From: an uncultured Clostridia bacterium
GTDB lineage: Bacteria > Bacillota > Clostridia > TANB77 > CAG-508
Direction: 5' to 3'
Length of the DNA: 11,414 bases
NCBI GenBank assembly: GCA_934149115.1
Contig: CAKPDW010000050.1
Location: 1 to 11,414 of the forward strand
Part shown: in pieces, positions 6,167 to 11,414 of the stretch
Layout of the letters: every line of letters begins with the position of its first letter
Position numbering within the stretch: position 1 is the first letter of the stretch
Translations under genes and position numbers: made by a program
The notes under the pieces: generated by a model
What the model was told of the DNA's origin: nothing
The model's database searches: none
What the model saw: the letters and a program-made list of their open reading frames with translations, nothing else

Positions 6167-6826
6167 ATGAATATTGTATTAGGAATTATAAGTATTATTG
6201 CAACTTTTAGTATAGTTGTATGTATGGAAAAAGTGTTTAAAAAAGAGGGATTATATGTATGGATTAGTATTGCTACAATTATGGCGAATATATTTGTATG
6301 TAAAAGCATAGATATCCTGGGGATAACAGCAAGTTTAGGGAATGTAATGTTTGCATCTATTTTTCTTGCAACAGATATTTTGAGTGAAAAATATGATGTG
6401 AAGGATAGTAGAAAGGCAGTAATTTTAGCTATTGTTTCACAGATAATTTTTATAATGGCAACAACACTTACAGTTTCATATATTCCAAGTGAGACTGATT
6501 TAAGTAATGAGAGTATGAAAACATTGTTCTCTATAAATGCGAGAGTAAGTATTTCGAGCATAGTTATGTTTGGAGTAAGTAATATGTTAGATATATACTT
6601 GTTTGAAAAGCTTAAAAGAAAATTTCCAAAACAGTTATGGCTTAGAAATAATGTATCTACAATAATTTCAAACTGTTTAGAAAATTATTTCTTTGTGTTT
6701 TTTGCGTTTGTTGGAATTTATGATTACAATACAATTTTGAGTATTGCAACTACTACTTCTATATTAGAGATAATTATTGCAATATGTGATACTCCGTTTA
6801 TGTATATATCTAAAAAGTTGAAATAA
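6167..6826 (+). CDS. yhhQ: Queuosine precursor transporter YhhQ (QPTR / DUF165 family)
   Basis: An integral membrane protein that imports a 7-deazaguanine precursor (preQ0 or preQ1) for queuosine modification of GUN-anticodon tRNAs. The 219 residues contain about six hydrophobic helices. Family-typical sequence includes GNVMFASIFLATDILSEKY (58-76) and LWLRNNVSTIISNCLENY (157-174). The ATG at 6167 has AAAGAGG seven bases upstream, next to a preQ1-like aptamer that itself supports the substrate. In some Firmicutes the ECF component QueT does this job; this is the YhhQ type. It forms its own transcription unit with a strong terminator. No queuosine biosynthesis genes are in the window, so the cell may rely on salvage, though those genes could lie elsewhere. 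Confidence 0.93.
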   Translation: MNIVLGIISIIATFSIVVCMEKVFKKEGLYVWISIATIMANIFVCKSIDILGITASLGNVMFASIFLATDILSEKYDVKDSRKAVILAIVSQIIFIMATTLTVSYIPSETDLSNESMKTLFSINARVSISSIVMFGVSNMLDIYLFEKLKRKFPKQLWLRNNVSTIISNCLENYFFVFFAFVGIYDYNTILSIATTTSILEIIIAICDTPFMYISKKLK

Positions 6827-6845
6827 TAGTTTTGAAATTGAATGT

Positions 6846-6885
6846 AAGAATACAAAGAAGTTTTTAATTTGTATTCTTGTTTTTT
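6846..6885 (+). terminator. Intrinsic terminator of yhhQ
   Basis: An 11-bp perfect stem (6846-6856 with 6868-6878), an 11-base loop, and a T-run at 6880-6885 one base after the stem. It begins 20 bases past the yhhQ stop. Confidence 0.9.
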
Positions 6886-6979
6886 AGTATGTAAAATATT
6901 GCCGGGATGTTTTGATTTTATAGAGAAAAAAGACCGAAAAATTTAAGATTTATTTTCTTAAAAACATTAATAAAATATG

Positions 6980-7008
6980 TTGAATTTTTATGTAAAGAAT
7001 GCTAAAAT
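6980..7008 (+). promoter_or_regulatory. Sigma-A promoter of the SPFH protein gene
   Basis: -35 TTGAAT (6980-6985), a 17-base spacer, -10 TAAAAT (7003-7008), 53 bases ahead of the start codon. Nothing else recognisable was found between the yhhQ terminator and this promoter. Confidence 0.7.
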
Positions 7009-7061
7009 AATCAAGTCACTGTTAATTGAAAAAGCTAGATGGATAAAGAAAGGGGCTAAGT

Positions 7062-8042
7062 ATGACGATAGTATTATTCGTTTTAGGTATTATTGTAACT
7101 ATCTTTGGCATTTTTGCTTGCTTTTTTCATGGAGCAATATTTGAAAAATGGTCAAAAGGTGCAAAAGTAGCTGTTTTGGTGGCTGGTGTCTTTTTGATTG
7201 TTCTGAGTCAATCGATATATATTGTGAAAACTAATTACACAGGTGTATCGGTAACGCTCGGACAGGTAAATGAGACTCCAATTAAATCAGGAATTGGTTT
7301 TAAAAAGCCATTCATTGAACGAATTCACACATATAATAACAAACAACAGACTACTGTAATTAAAAGCAAATGTTGGTCAGAAACTAAAGATAGAACAGTG
7401 ATATATTATAAAAATGTATCAGTAAGCTATCGGGCCACTGTAGAAGGAATTGTATGGTTTTATAGTAATGTTGAAGACTTTGATAACATTATTGGAACCG
7501 ATATTGTGTCTTCAGCAGTAAAAGCATCAAGTGTAAAATTTACTGATGCTGATGCAACTAACCGTGGTTTAATCGAGCCAGAAATAACAAAAACATTGCA
7601 GAAACTTGCAAATGAAAAGTATGGCAAAAATCGAGTAATCATAGTTAGTACTATTGTTGGAAATGCAGATTTCCAGGATGACTACAATAAGGCTCTTGAA
7701 CAAAAGAGACTTGCCCAGATTGAAAAAGACAAACAGGACATTGAGAATGCAAAAAATATCGCAAAAGCAGAAAACGATAAAAAAGTTGCAGAGATTGATG
7801 CTGAAAAAGAGTATGTTAAAAAGACAAAATTAGCTAAAGCAAATGCTGAAGCAACCTATATTCAGGCGCAGAAGCAGGCAGAAGCTAATAAATTGTTAGC
7901 TAAGAGTTTAACAGATCCTGTATTAAGACAGCAGTTATTAAATAAGTGGGATGGAAAGTTCCCAAATTATGTGGGAGGCGAAAACGGTTCATTTATTTTT
8001 AATATGCTGGAAGATACAGAAAAAGCAACTAGTAAAAAATAA
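7062..8042 (+). CDS. SPFH/band 7 (prohibitin-like) membrane protein
   Basis: The 326 residues have two N-terminal hydrophobic segments (about 2-23 and 35-55), a band-7 domain (about 55-205) and a long charged coiled coil (about 208-280) rich in Ala, Lys and Glu, ending in a Lys-rich tail. This order is typical of prohibitin-like SPFH proteins, which build oligomeric rings or caps on membranes and often work with membrane proteases; the precise role here is unknown. No NfeD-like or protease partner is adjacent, so it is a single-gene unit. The ATG has GAAAGGGG at 7048-7055. Codon use differs from the rest of the window: CAG predominates for Gln and more C- and G-ending codons appear, whereas neighbours use CAA almost only. 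This suggests different origin or higher expression. Confidence 0.87.
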   Translation: MTIVLFVLGIIVTIFGIFACFFHGAIFEKWSKGAKVAVLVAGVFLIVLSQSIYIVKTNYTGVSVTLGQVNETPIKSGIGFKKPFIERIHTYNNKQQTTVIKSKCWSETKDRTVIYYKNVSVSYRATVEGIVWFYSNVEDFDNIIGTDIVSSAVKASSVKFTDADATNRGLIEPEITKTLQKLANEKYGKNRVIIVSTIVGNADFQDDYNKALEQKRLAQIEKDKQDIENAKNIAKAENDKKVAEIDAEKEYVKKTKLAKANAEATYIQAQKQAEANKLLAKSLTDPVLRQQLLNKWDGKFPNYVGGENGSFIFNMLEDTEKATSKK

Positions 8043-8081
8043 GTAAATAATAATAATGATTTTTATTATCCATCTAGCAAT

Positions 8082-8115
8082 AATGCCAGGGTTCATTTGA
8101 ATCTTGGCATTTTTT
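8082..8115 (+). terminator. Intrinsic terminator of the SPFH protein gene
   Basis: A 13-bp stem with two or three G-U pairs (8082-8094 with 8099-8111), a four-base loop and a T-run (8110-8115). It is the most GC-rich hairpin in the window and begins 39 bases after the stop. Confidence 0.92.
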
Positions 8116-8194
8116 ATTGTATAAAATTAACGATGCACATAAATTTTAAAAGGCTATAATAAGTGCAAATGTTATTATTCTTCGCTTTTTGTTC

Positions 8195-8224
8195 TTGTGA
8201 ATAAATAAAATTATATGTTAAAAT
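8195..8224 (+). promoter_or_regulatory. Promoter of the YfcE-like phosphodiesterase gene
   Basis: -35 TTGTGA (8195-8200), an 18-base spacer, -10 TAAAAT (8219-8224), with an AGGAGG ribosome site at 8241-8246, just downstream of the expected start point. Confidence 0.55.
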
Positions 8225-8252
8225 ATATGATATAAAAAATAGGAGGATAAAA

Positions 8253-8789
8253 ATGAAGGTTTTAGTAGTATCAGATATACATGGTTCAGCATATTATGCA
8301 GAACAAATACCAAATATATTTGAAAAGGAGAAAGCTGATAAAATAATTTTGTTAGGAGATTTATATTATCATGGACCAAGAAATCCATTAACAAAAGAAT
8401 ATGCACCAATGAGAGTGGCTGAAATATTAAATTCTTTAAAGCAATATATAGAAGCTGTAAAAGGAAATTGTGATGCAGAAGTTGATGAAATGATTTCTGA
8501 ATTTAAGTTTAATGATAATCTATTATTAGACATAAATGGTAAAAAGGTATTTTGCACACATGGGCAAAATTACAATATTGATAATCTTCCAGATGAAAAG
8601 ATAGATATTATGTTGTATGGACATTTTCACACAGGTTTTATAAAAGAAAAAGATGGAGTAATTTTTGCAAATCCAGGTTCACTTTCATTACCAAAGGATA
8701 ATACAGAAAATAGTTATTTAATAATAGATGAAAATAAAATGAAATTAAAAAATATAGATGGAAAAGTAATAAAAGAAATTATTATATAG
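8253..8789 (+). CDS. yfcE: YfcE-type metallophosphoesterase (phosphodiesterase)
   Basis: A cytoplasmic calcineurin-like phosphodiesterase of 178 residues, close to E. coli YfcE length (184). All metal-binding blocks are present: DIHG (8-11), GDLYYHGPRN (35-44), GNCD (71-74, where many relatives have GNHD), THG (102-104) and GHFH (123-126), followed by NPGS (140-143). YfcE proteins hydrolyse artificial phosphodiesters with bound divalent metals; the physiological substrate is unknown. The YHGPRN extension after GDL is typical of this subgroup and separates it from MJ0936-like proteins. The start ATG has an ideal AGGAGG six bases upstream. It appears to be a single-gene unit. Only a weak all-AT hairpin followed by a T-run (8792-8799) lies at its end, so read-through into the toxin-antitoxin pair is possible. 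Confidence 0.92.
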   Translation: MKVLVVSDIHGSAYYAEQIPNIFEKEKADKIILLGDLYYHGPRNPLTKEYAPMRVAEILNSLKQYIEAVKGNCDAEVDEMISEFKFNDNLLLDINGKKVFCTHGQNYNIDNLPDEKIDIMLYGHFHTGFIKEKDGVIFANPGSLSLPKDNTENSYLIIDENKMKLKNIDGKVIKEIII

Positions 8790-8881
8790 ATTTTTTTTAT
8801 CGTATTTTTGTGCTCTAAGAAAATAATTATGTACTGAAGATAATCTAATTTTAAATATGTAGACATTGAGAGGAGGAGAAA

Positions 8882-9112
8882 ATGGTTAATAATACGGATT
8901 TAGAAATTGCAATAGAAATAATTGCTGCTAAAATTGCACTGCATTCGAAAAATAGTGATGAGATAATTGATGATGAAATGAAAGAACTTTTAAAAGAAAG
9001 AGATAAAGTTTATTTGGGTGATGAAGAAATTATAAAAAAAGTTCTTTTTACATATGGACCTGAAATGAGAGGAGATGGTAAGAGTGAAAGAAAAAATAGC
9101 AACATTGGATGA
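8882..9112 (+). CDS. Small acidic protein, probable antitoxin partner of the zeta-type toxin
   Basis: I do not recognise the family. The 76 residues begin with an acidic helix-forming half (TDLEIAIEIIAAKIALHSKN, then EIIDDEMKELLKERDKVYLG) and end in a basic, probably disordered tail (RGDGKSERKN). No helix-turn-helix is visible, so it resembles in layout the short epsilon antitoxin of epsilon-zeta systems rather than DNA-binding PezA. An excellent GGAGG (8872-8876) precedes the ATG. Its last 29 bases overlap the GTG start of the zeta gene, and the toxin's ribosome site lies inside it, so the two are translationally coupled. Antitoxin function is inferred from size, order, overlap and partner. 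I saw no confident promoter between 8790 and 8881. Confidence 0.72.
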   Translation: MVNNTDLEIAIEIIAAKIALHSKNSDEIIDDEMKELLKERDKVYLGDEEIIKKVLFTYGPEMRGDGKSERKNSNIG

Positions 9113-9851
9113 TGCAAAAACAAAGTATCAAATATCTAAAGAAGAAGAGGATTTATTAGGAGAGAAAATAAATGAATTAATGTTATATGGAAAAAGACCA
9201 GTTGAAAATCCAATTGCAATTATTGATATTGCTCCTCCAGGTTCAGGGAAAACAGGTTTGAATGGTTATGCATTGAGTCAATTTAAGGATTCAAATTTAG
9301 TTATAGTAAATAATGATGAATTAAAGCCATTTTATCCTAAGGCAAATGAGATAGCTGAATTATATCCAGAATATTATATAAAAGTTACAAATGAAAGTAG
9401 TAAAGTTTGGACAGATAATTTGTTGTATACAGCAATTGATAAAAATTATAATGTTTTATATGAAGGAACAGGTAGAAAATTATTTTTGTTTCAAAAGATG
9501 ATAGAAAAAATGAAAAATCATAAAATTATTGTAAGAGCAATGGCTGTTAATGAATTAAATTGTTTAATGTCTATAATTGAAAGATATCAAGGTCAAATAA
9601 AAGAAAAAGGTTGGGGAAGAATAGTTTCTAAAGACACTTTTTATAAAGCATATCAATCAGAAATGGTGGATACAATTGAATTCTTGGAAAAATCGGGGCT
9701 AGCTGATATAGTTGAAGTTTATACAAGAGGTGAAACTCCTGAAAAGCCTATAAGAATTTATAATAGTAATATCCATGAATTTCCAGATGCAAAAACGGCA
9801 ATAAATTATCGGAAGGGAAAAAGACAAAAATACTGCAGTGAGATATTATGA
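9084..9851 (+). CDS. Zeta-type toxin family kinase, C-terminus frameshifted
   Basis: Zeta/PezT toxins phosphorylate UDP-N-acetylglucosamine and block cell-wall synthesis. From GTG at 9084 there are 255 residues. Walker A PPGSGKT lies at 51-57, the VNNDEL acidic substrate/catalytic region at 75-80, LYEGTGR with the conserved Arg at 125-131, and Arg/Lys-rich ERYQGQIKEKGWGRIVSK at 166-183. An upstream ATG at 9075 is in frame, but the GGAG at 9071-9074 would touch it; it is nine bases from the GTG, so GTG is preferred. The reading frame ends at TGA 9849-9851, while the next frame stays open to 9966 and encodes a plausible helical tail; skipping one base in the A5 run 9818-9822 joins them. The fused product would have 293 residues, near the 287 of classical zeta. 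All recognised motifs precede the shift, so activity may remain. Confidence 0.85.
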   Translation: MKEKIATLDDAKTKYQISKEEEDLLGEKINELMLYGKRPVENPIAIIDIAPPGSGKTGLNGYALSQFKDSNLVIVNNDELKPFYPKANEIAELYPEYYIKVTNESSKVWTDNLLYTAIDKNYNVLYEGTGRKLFLFQKMIEKMKNHKIIVRAMAVNELNCLMSIIERYQGQIKEKGWGRIVSKDTFYKAYQSEMVDTIEFLEKSGLADIVEVYTRGETPEKPIRIYNSNIHEFPDAKTAINYRKGKRQKYCSEIL

Positions 9852-9966
9852 AGCAAATTTTTCACAAAATCTAAATTCAAAAGCAGAGAGTAATGAAGAA
9901 AAAGAAATTTTTGAAAAAATAGATGAACTATATAAGGGATTTAAGGATGTAGAGTTGGAAATATAA
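9805..9966 (+). other. Out-of-frame C-terminal extension of the zeta-type toxin
   Basis: This reading frame has no stop between 9805 and TAA 9964-9966. From 9823 it encodes 47 residues starting DKNTAVRYYEANFSQNLN and ending DELYKGFKDVELEI, an acidic, helix-like composition with the same codon style as the toxin. It lacks its own ribosome site and ATG at its beginning. It is best explained as the original C-terminus, separated by one extra A in 9818-9822. A -1 slip would meet a stop quickly, so programmed -1 frameshifting does not explain it. Confidence 0.65.
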
Positions 9967-10011
9967 AATGTATAAATCTATGTTTGAATTATATAAAGAG
10001 GAGAAAGAATT

Positions 10012-10905
10012 ATGCAAAAAAGAATAGATTTACATATACATACAAATGTATCTGATGGAGCATTAACGCCAAAAGAAGTGATTGATGAGGCTGTGAAAAA
10101 TAATGTGTCAGTTATTGCAATAGCAGATCATGATACAATTGATGCGTATGATGATGAATTATTTTTGTATGCTAAAAGTAAGAATATACAATTAATAAAT
10201 GCAGTTGAAATATCAACTAAAATTGAGAAAGCTGGAATTCATGTATTAGGTTATAATTTCGATATGAATGACCAAAATTTTAGAGATAGCTTGTATAAGT
10301 TAAGAAATGCTAGACATATTTATTTACATGATGTGGCAGAGAAATTAAATGAATTAGGATATTATCTGGACGTTGATGAATTAGATAAAATAGAAGCGGT
10401 AACAAAAGCACATATAGCACTTGATATAGTAAATAGTGAAAAAAATAAAAATAAATTAATAGCAGAGTTTGGACACATTCCTAATAAAGGTGAATTTATA
10501 GAAACAGTTATGAATGAAAATTGCTCTGCATATGTTAGAAAGAAAACATGTACACCTAAAGAAGCTACTGAAATTATAAGAAAAGCAAATGGAAAAGTGG
10601 TTTTAGCTCATCCAGTTGCTTATGAATATGAAGATGATTTAAAAGAGGAAGATATACAAAAAATTATAAGAGATATGAATCCAGATGGAGTTGAAGTATA
10701 TTATTTATATGTAGACCGAAACTGCAAAAAAATTAATGAATCTGAAAAATGGAATGAATTTGCGAAAAAAAATAATCTATTTGTTACAATAGGTTCAGAT
10801 TTTCATAATAAAGATGGAATTCATCCAGAAATAGGATTTCCAAACAAAGAAATTGAATTGAATGATAGTTTAGTTGATGAAATTATTGGTAATATTATTA
10901 AATGA
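10012..10905 (+). CDS. PHP-domain phosphoesterase (RNase AM / 3',5'-nucleoside bisphosphate phosphatase-like)
   Basis: A 297-residue cytoplasmic metal-dependent phosphatase of the YciV/TrpH group. It carries the PHP metal motifs in order: DLHIHT (6-11) with SDG (14-16), ADHDT (38-42), Glu66 in AVEIS, His77 in IHVLGY, His134 in the AHIA helix, AHP (199-201) and GSDFH (261-265). Characterised relatives remove phosphate from 3',5'-bisphosphonucleotides such as pAp, and E. coli YciV also trims 5' ends of rRNAs; the exact substrate here is inferred. Length and domain order match the family. GAGGAG (9998-10003) precedes the ATG by eight bases. It starts 45 bases after the zeta extension, close enough for co-transcription, but its role is probably unrelated. 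No clear terminator was found after its stop. Confidence 0.9.
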   Translation: MQKRIDLHIHTNVSDGALTPKEVIDEAVKNNVSVIAIADHDTIDAYDDELFLYAKSKNIQLINAVEISTKIEKAGIHVLGYNFDMNDQNFRDSLYKLRNARHIYLHDVAEKLNELGYYLDVDELDKIEAVTKAHIALDIVNSEKNKNKLIAEFGHIPNKGEFIETVMNENCSAYVRKKTCTPKEATEIIRKANGKVVLAHPVAYEYEDDLKEEDIQKIIRDMNPDGVEVYYLYVDRNCKKINESEKWNEFAKKNNLFVTIGSDFHNKDGIHPEIGFPNKEIELNDSLVDEIIGNIIK

Positions 10906-10979
10906 GGTGATTGAAAAATTTAACTGTATTATTATTTTTTATACAAATATAAATTAAAGTAGAAAAATAAAAATAATTG

Positions 10980-11008
10980 TTGCCAACAAAAGTCATTTAG
11001 TATATAAT
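10980..11008 (+). promoter_or_regulatory. Near-consensus promoter of the Mn riboswitch / cation ATPase transcript
   Basis: -35 TTGCCA (10980-10985), exactly 17 bases, perfect -10 TATAAT (11003-11008); expected start near A11015. It is the best promoter in the window. The 317-base gap between the PHP gene and the ATPase holds this promoter, the riboswitch and a terminator; between 10906 and 10979 I see only AT-rich sequence. Confidence 0.8.
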
Positions 11009-11014
11009 ATCTTC

Positions 11015-11102
11015 AATATGAATGAGGGAGTAATTAACATATTTTAAATATGTAACATAGCCAACATACCCGATTGCAAAATCTGGCTATGTTTTAAATA
11101 AT
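11015..11102 (+). promoter_or_regulatory. yybP-ykoY type Mn(2+) riboswitch aptamer
   Basis: Near the 5' end is GAGGGAGTA (11024-11032), corresponding to the conserved L1 GGGGAGUA. A small hairpin follows (ACATAT/ATATGT, 11037-11042 with 11048-11053). Then comes a 9-bp helix AACATAGCC/GGCTATGTT (11054-11062 with 11085-11093) enclosing the conserved L3 AACATACC (11063-11070) and a GATT-GCAA-AATC hairpin with a GNRA loop (11072-11083). This combination is the yybP-ykoY motif, which binds Mn(2+) and usually turns expression on. The closing P1 helix is AT-rich and I could not settle its pairing. A terminator follows immediately, and the controlled gene is a P2-type ATPase, a recognised target class. 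Confidence 0.8.
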
Positions 11103-11147
11103 GAGACTTGTTTGCAACTAAAAAGTGTGCAAACTGGTCTCTTTTTT
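11103..11147 (+). terminator. Intrinsic terminator forming the expression platform of the Mn riboswitch
   Basis: Stems GAGAC/GTCTC (11103-11107 with 11137-11141) and GTTTGCA/TGCAAAC (11110-11116 with 11128-11134), separated by a 2x2 mismatch, cap a short inner helix. Six T follow (11142-11147). It lies between aptamer and ATPase start, so it must be bypassed for expression; ligand-dependent antitermination is expected. Confidence 0.88.
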
Positions 11148-11222
11148 GTTAGAAAAATAGACAATGCTGAAAGCCTAGTGATTAAAAAATAATCCAACAT
11201 TATTTATGAGGAGGAAAGAAAA

Positions 11223-11414
11223 GTGAAAGAATATTTAAAAAGTGCTGATGAAGTTTTAAAGACTATAGAGTCAACACAAAACGGATTAACTTCAGAACAA
11301 GCGAAAGAAAGACTTGAAAAAAATGGACTAAACAAATTGAAAGAACCACCAAGAGATGGCATAGTTAAGAAATTTATAAAGGCATTAATTGATCCAATGA
11401 TTATAATGCTATTA
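11223..11414 (+). CDS. P2-type cation-transporting ATPase (Ca/Mn), N-terminal fragment
   Basis: Only the first 64 codons are in the window, beginning at GTG with GAGGAGG (11208-11214) eight bases upstream. The sequence (AKERLEKNGLNKLKE, then IDPMIIMLL) is the cytosolic cation-ATPase N-terminal domain and the start of the first membrane helix of SERCA/PMCA-like P2 ATPases. Such pumps export Ca(2+) or Mn(2+) from the cytoplasm. The Mn(2+) riboswitch upstream argues that Mn(2+) is at least one physiological substrate, as for other ATPases under yybP-ykoY control. The catalytic motifs lie beyond the window, so specificity cannot be judged from the protein. It is unrelated in subgroup to the copper pump at the start of the window. 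Confidence 0.88.
   Translation, partial: MKEYLKSADEVLKTIESTQNGLTSEQAKERLEKNGLNKLKEPPRDGIVKKFIKALIDPMIIMLL

Noticed and set aside
6124..6561. Minus-strand frame opposite yhhQ
   Set aside because: A shadow of a clear membrane transporter gene; no ribosome site and it runs through the riboswitch.
8146..8190. AT-only hairpin ATAATAA/TTATTAT followed by a T-rich run, upstream of the yfcE promoter
   Set aside because: Seven A-T pairs with a nine-base loop are too weak, and a strong terminator already ends the SPFH transcript just upstream.
9805..9850. Programmed -1 frameshifting on the A-rich stretch of the toxin gene
   Set aside because: The -1 frame hits a TGA within a few codons; only skipping one base joins the long downstream frame, and no stimulatory structure was evident.
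9968..10027. A 19-codon reading frame starting with the ATG right after the zeta extension
   Set aside because: Too short, no ribosome site of its own, and it overlaps the start of the PHP gene in another frame.
10978..11119. Partial complementarity between 10978-10995 (GTTGCCAACAAAAGTC) and the terminator left arm region 11105-11119
   Set aside because: The upstream arm lies in the -35 and spacer of the predicted promoter and would not be transcribed. It also sits too far from GGGAGTA to act as P1 of the riboswitch.

Overview
The window is AT-rich DNA with strong Shine-Dalgarno sites (AGGAGG-like), standard-code genes that mostly use A/T-ending codons, intrinsic hairpin/T-run terminators and two Firmicutes-style riboswitches. 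This points to a low-GC Gram-positive bacterium, most likely a member of the Clostridia. I cannot name the species. Most genes are short transcription units with their own promoter and terminator; there are no rRNAs, tRNAs, CRISPR arrays or recognisable insertion sequences.

Region 1-3570 is housekeeping and metal homeostasis. It opens with the last codons of a probable copper chaperone, followed by a complete Cu(+)-exporting P1B ATPase (copA), then the tRNA t6A dehydratase tcdA. The convergent gene smpB (trans-translation) shares a bidirectional terminator with tcdA. Region 3660-5400 (minus strand) is accessory. It holds two small envelope proteins with the same plan (signal peptide, low-complexity ectodomain, C-terminal membrane helix, short tail) and an upstream TetR-type regulator.

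Region 5520-6073 is a decayed DUF4143-type AAA ATPase gene: about 129 N-terminal codons, a stop, then the C-terminal about 36 codons in the same frame, with the middle missing. Directly after it come a preQ1-I type riboswitch and yhhQ, a queuosine-precursor transporter. Next is a stand-alone SPFH/band-7 membrane protein whose codon use differs from its neighbours, then a YfcE-like metallophosphoesterase.

Region 8880-9966 is a probable toxin-antitoxin operon: an unrecognised 76-residue acidic protein overlapping a zeta-type toxin kinase. The zeta reading frame ends early, but the adjacent frame continues for about 47 codons, suggesting a one-base frameshift in an A5 run. A PHP-domain nucleotide phosphatase follows 45 bases later. 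The window ends with a near-consensus promoter, a yybP-ykoY type Mn(2+) riboswitch with its terminator, and the first 64 codons of a P2-type cation ATPase, a known target of that riboswitch class.

The points most worth checking are the zeta frameshift with its unrecognised partner, the two riboswitches (one with an unusual loop), the ATPase remnant, and the paired small surface proteins.
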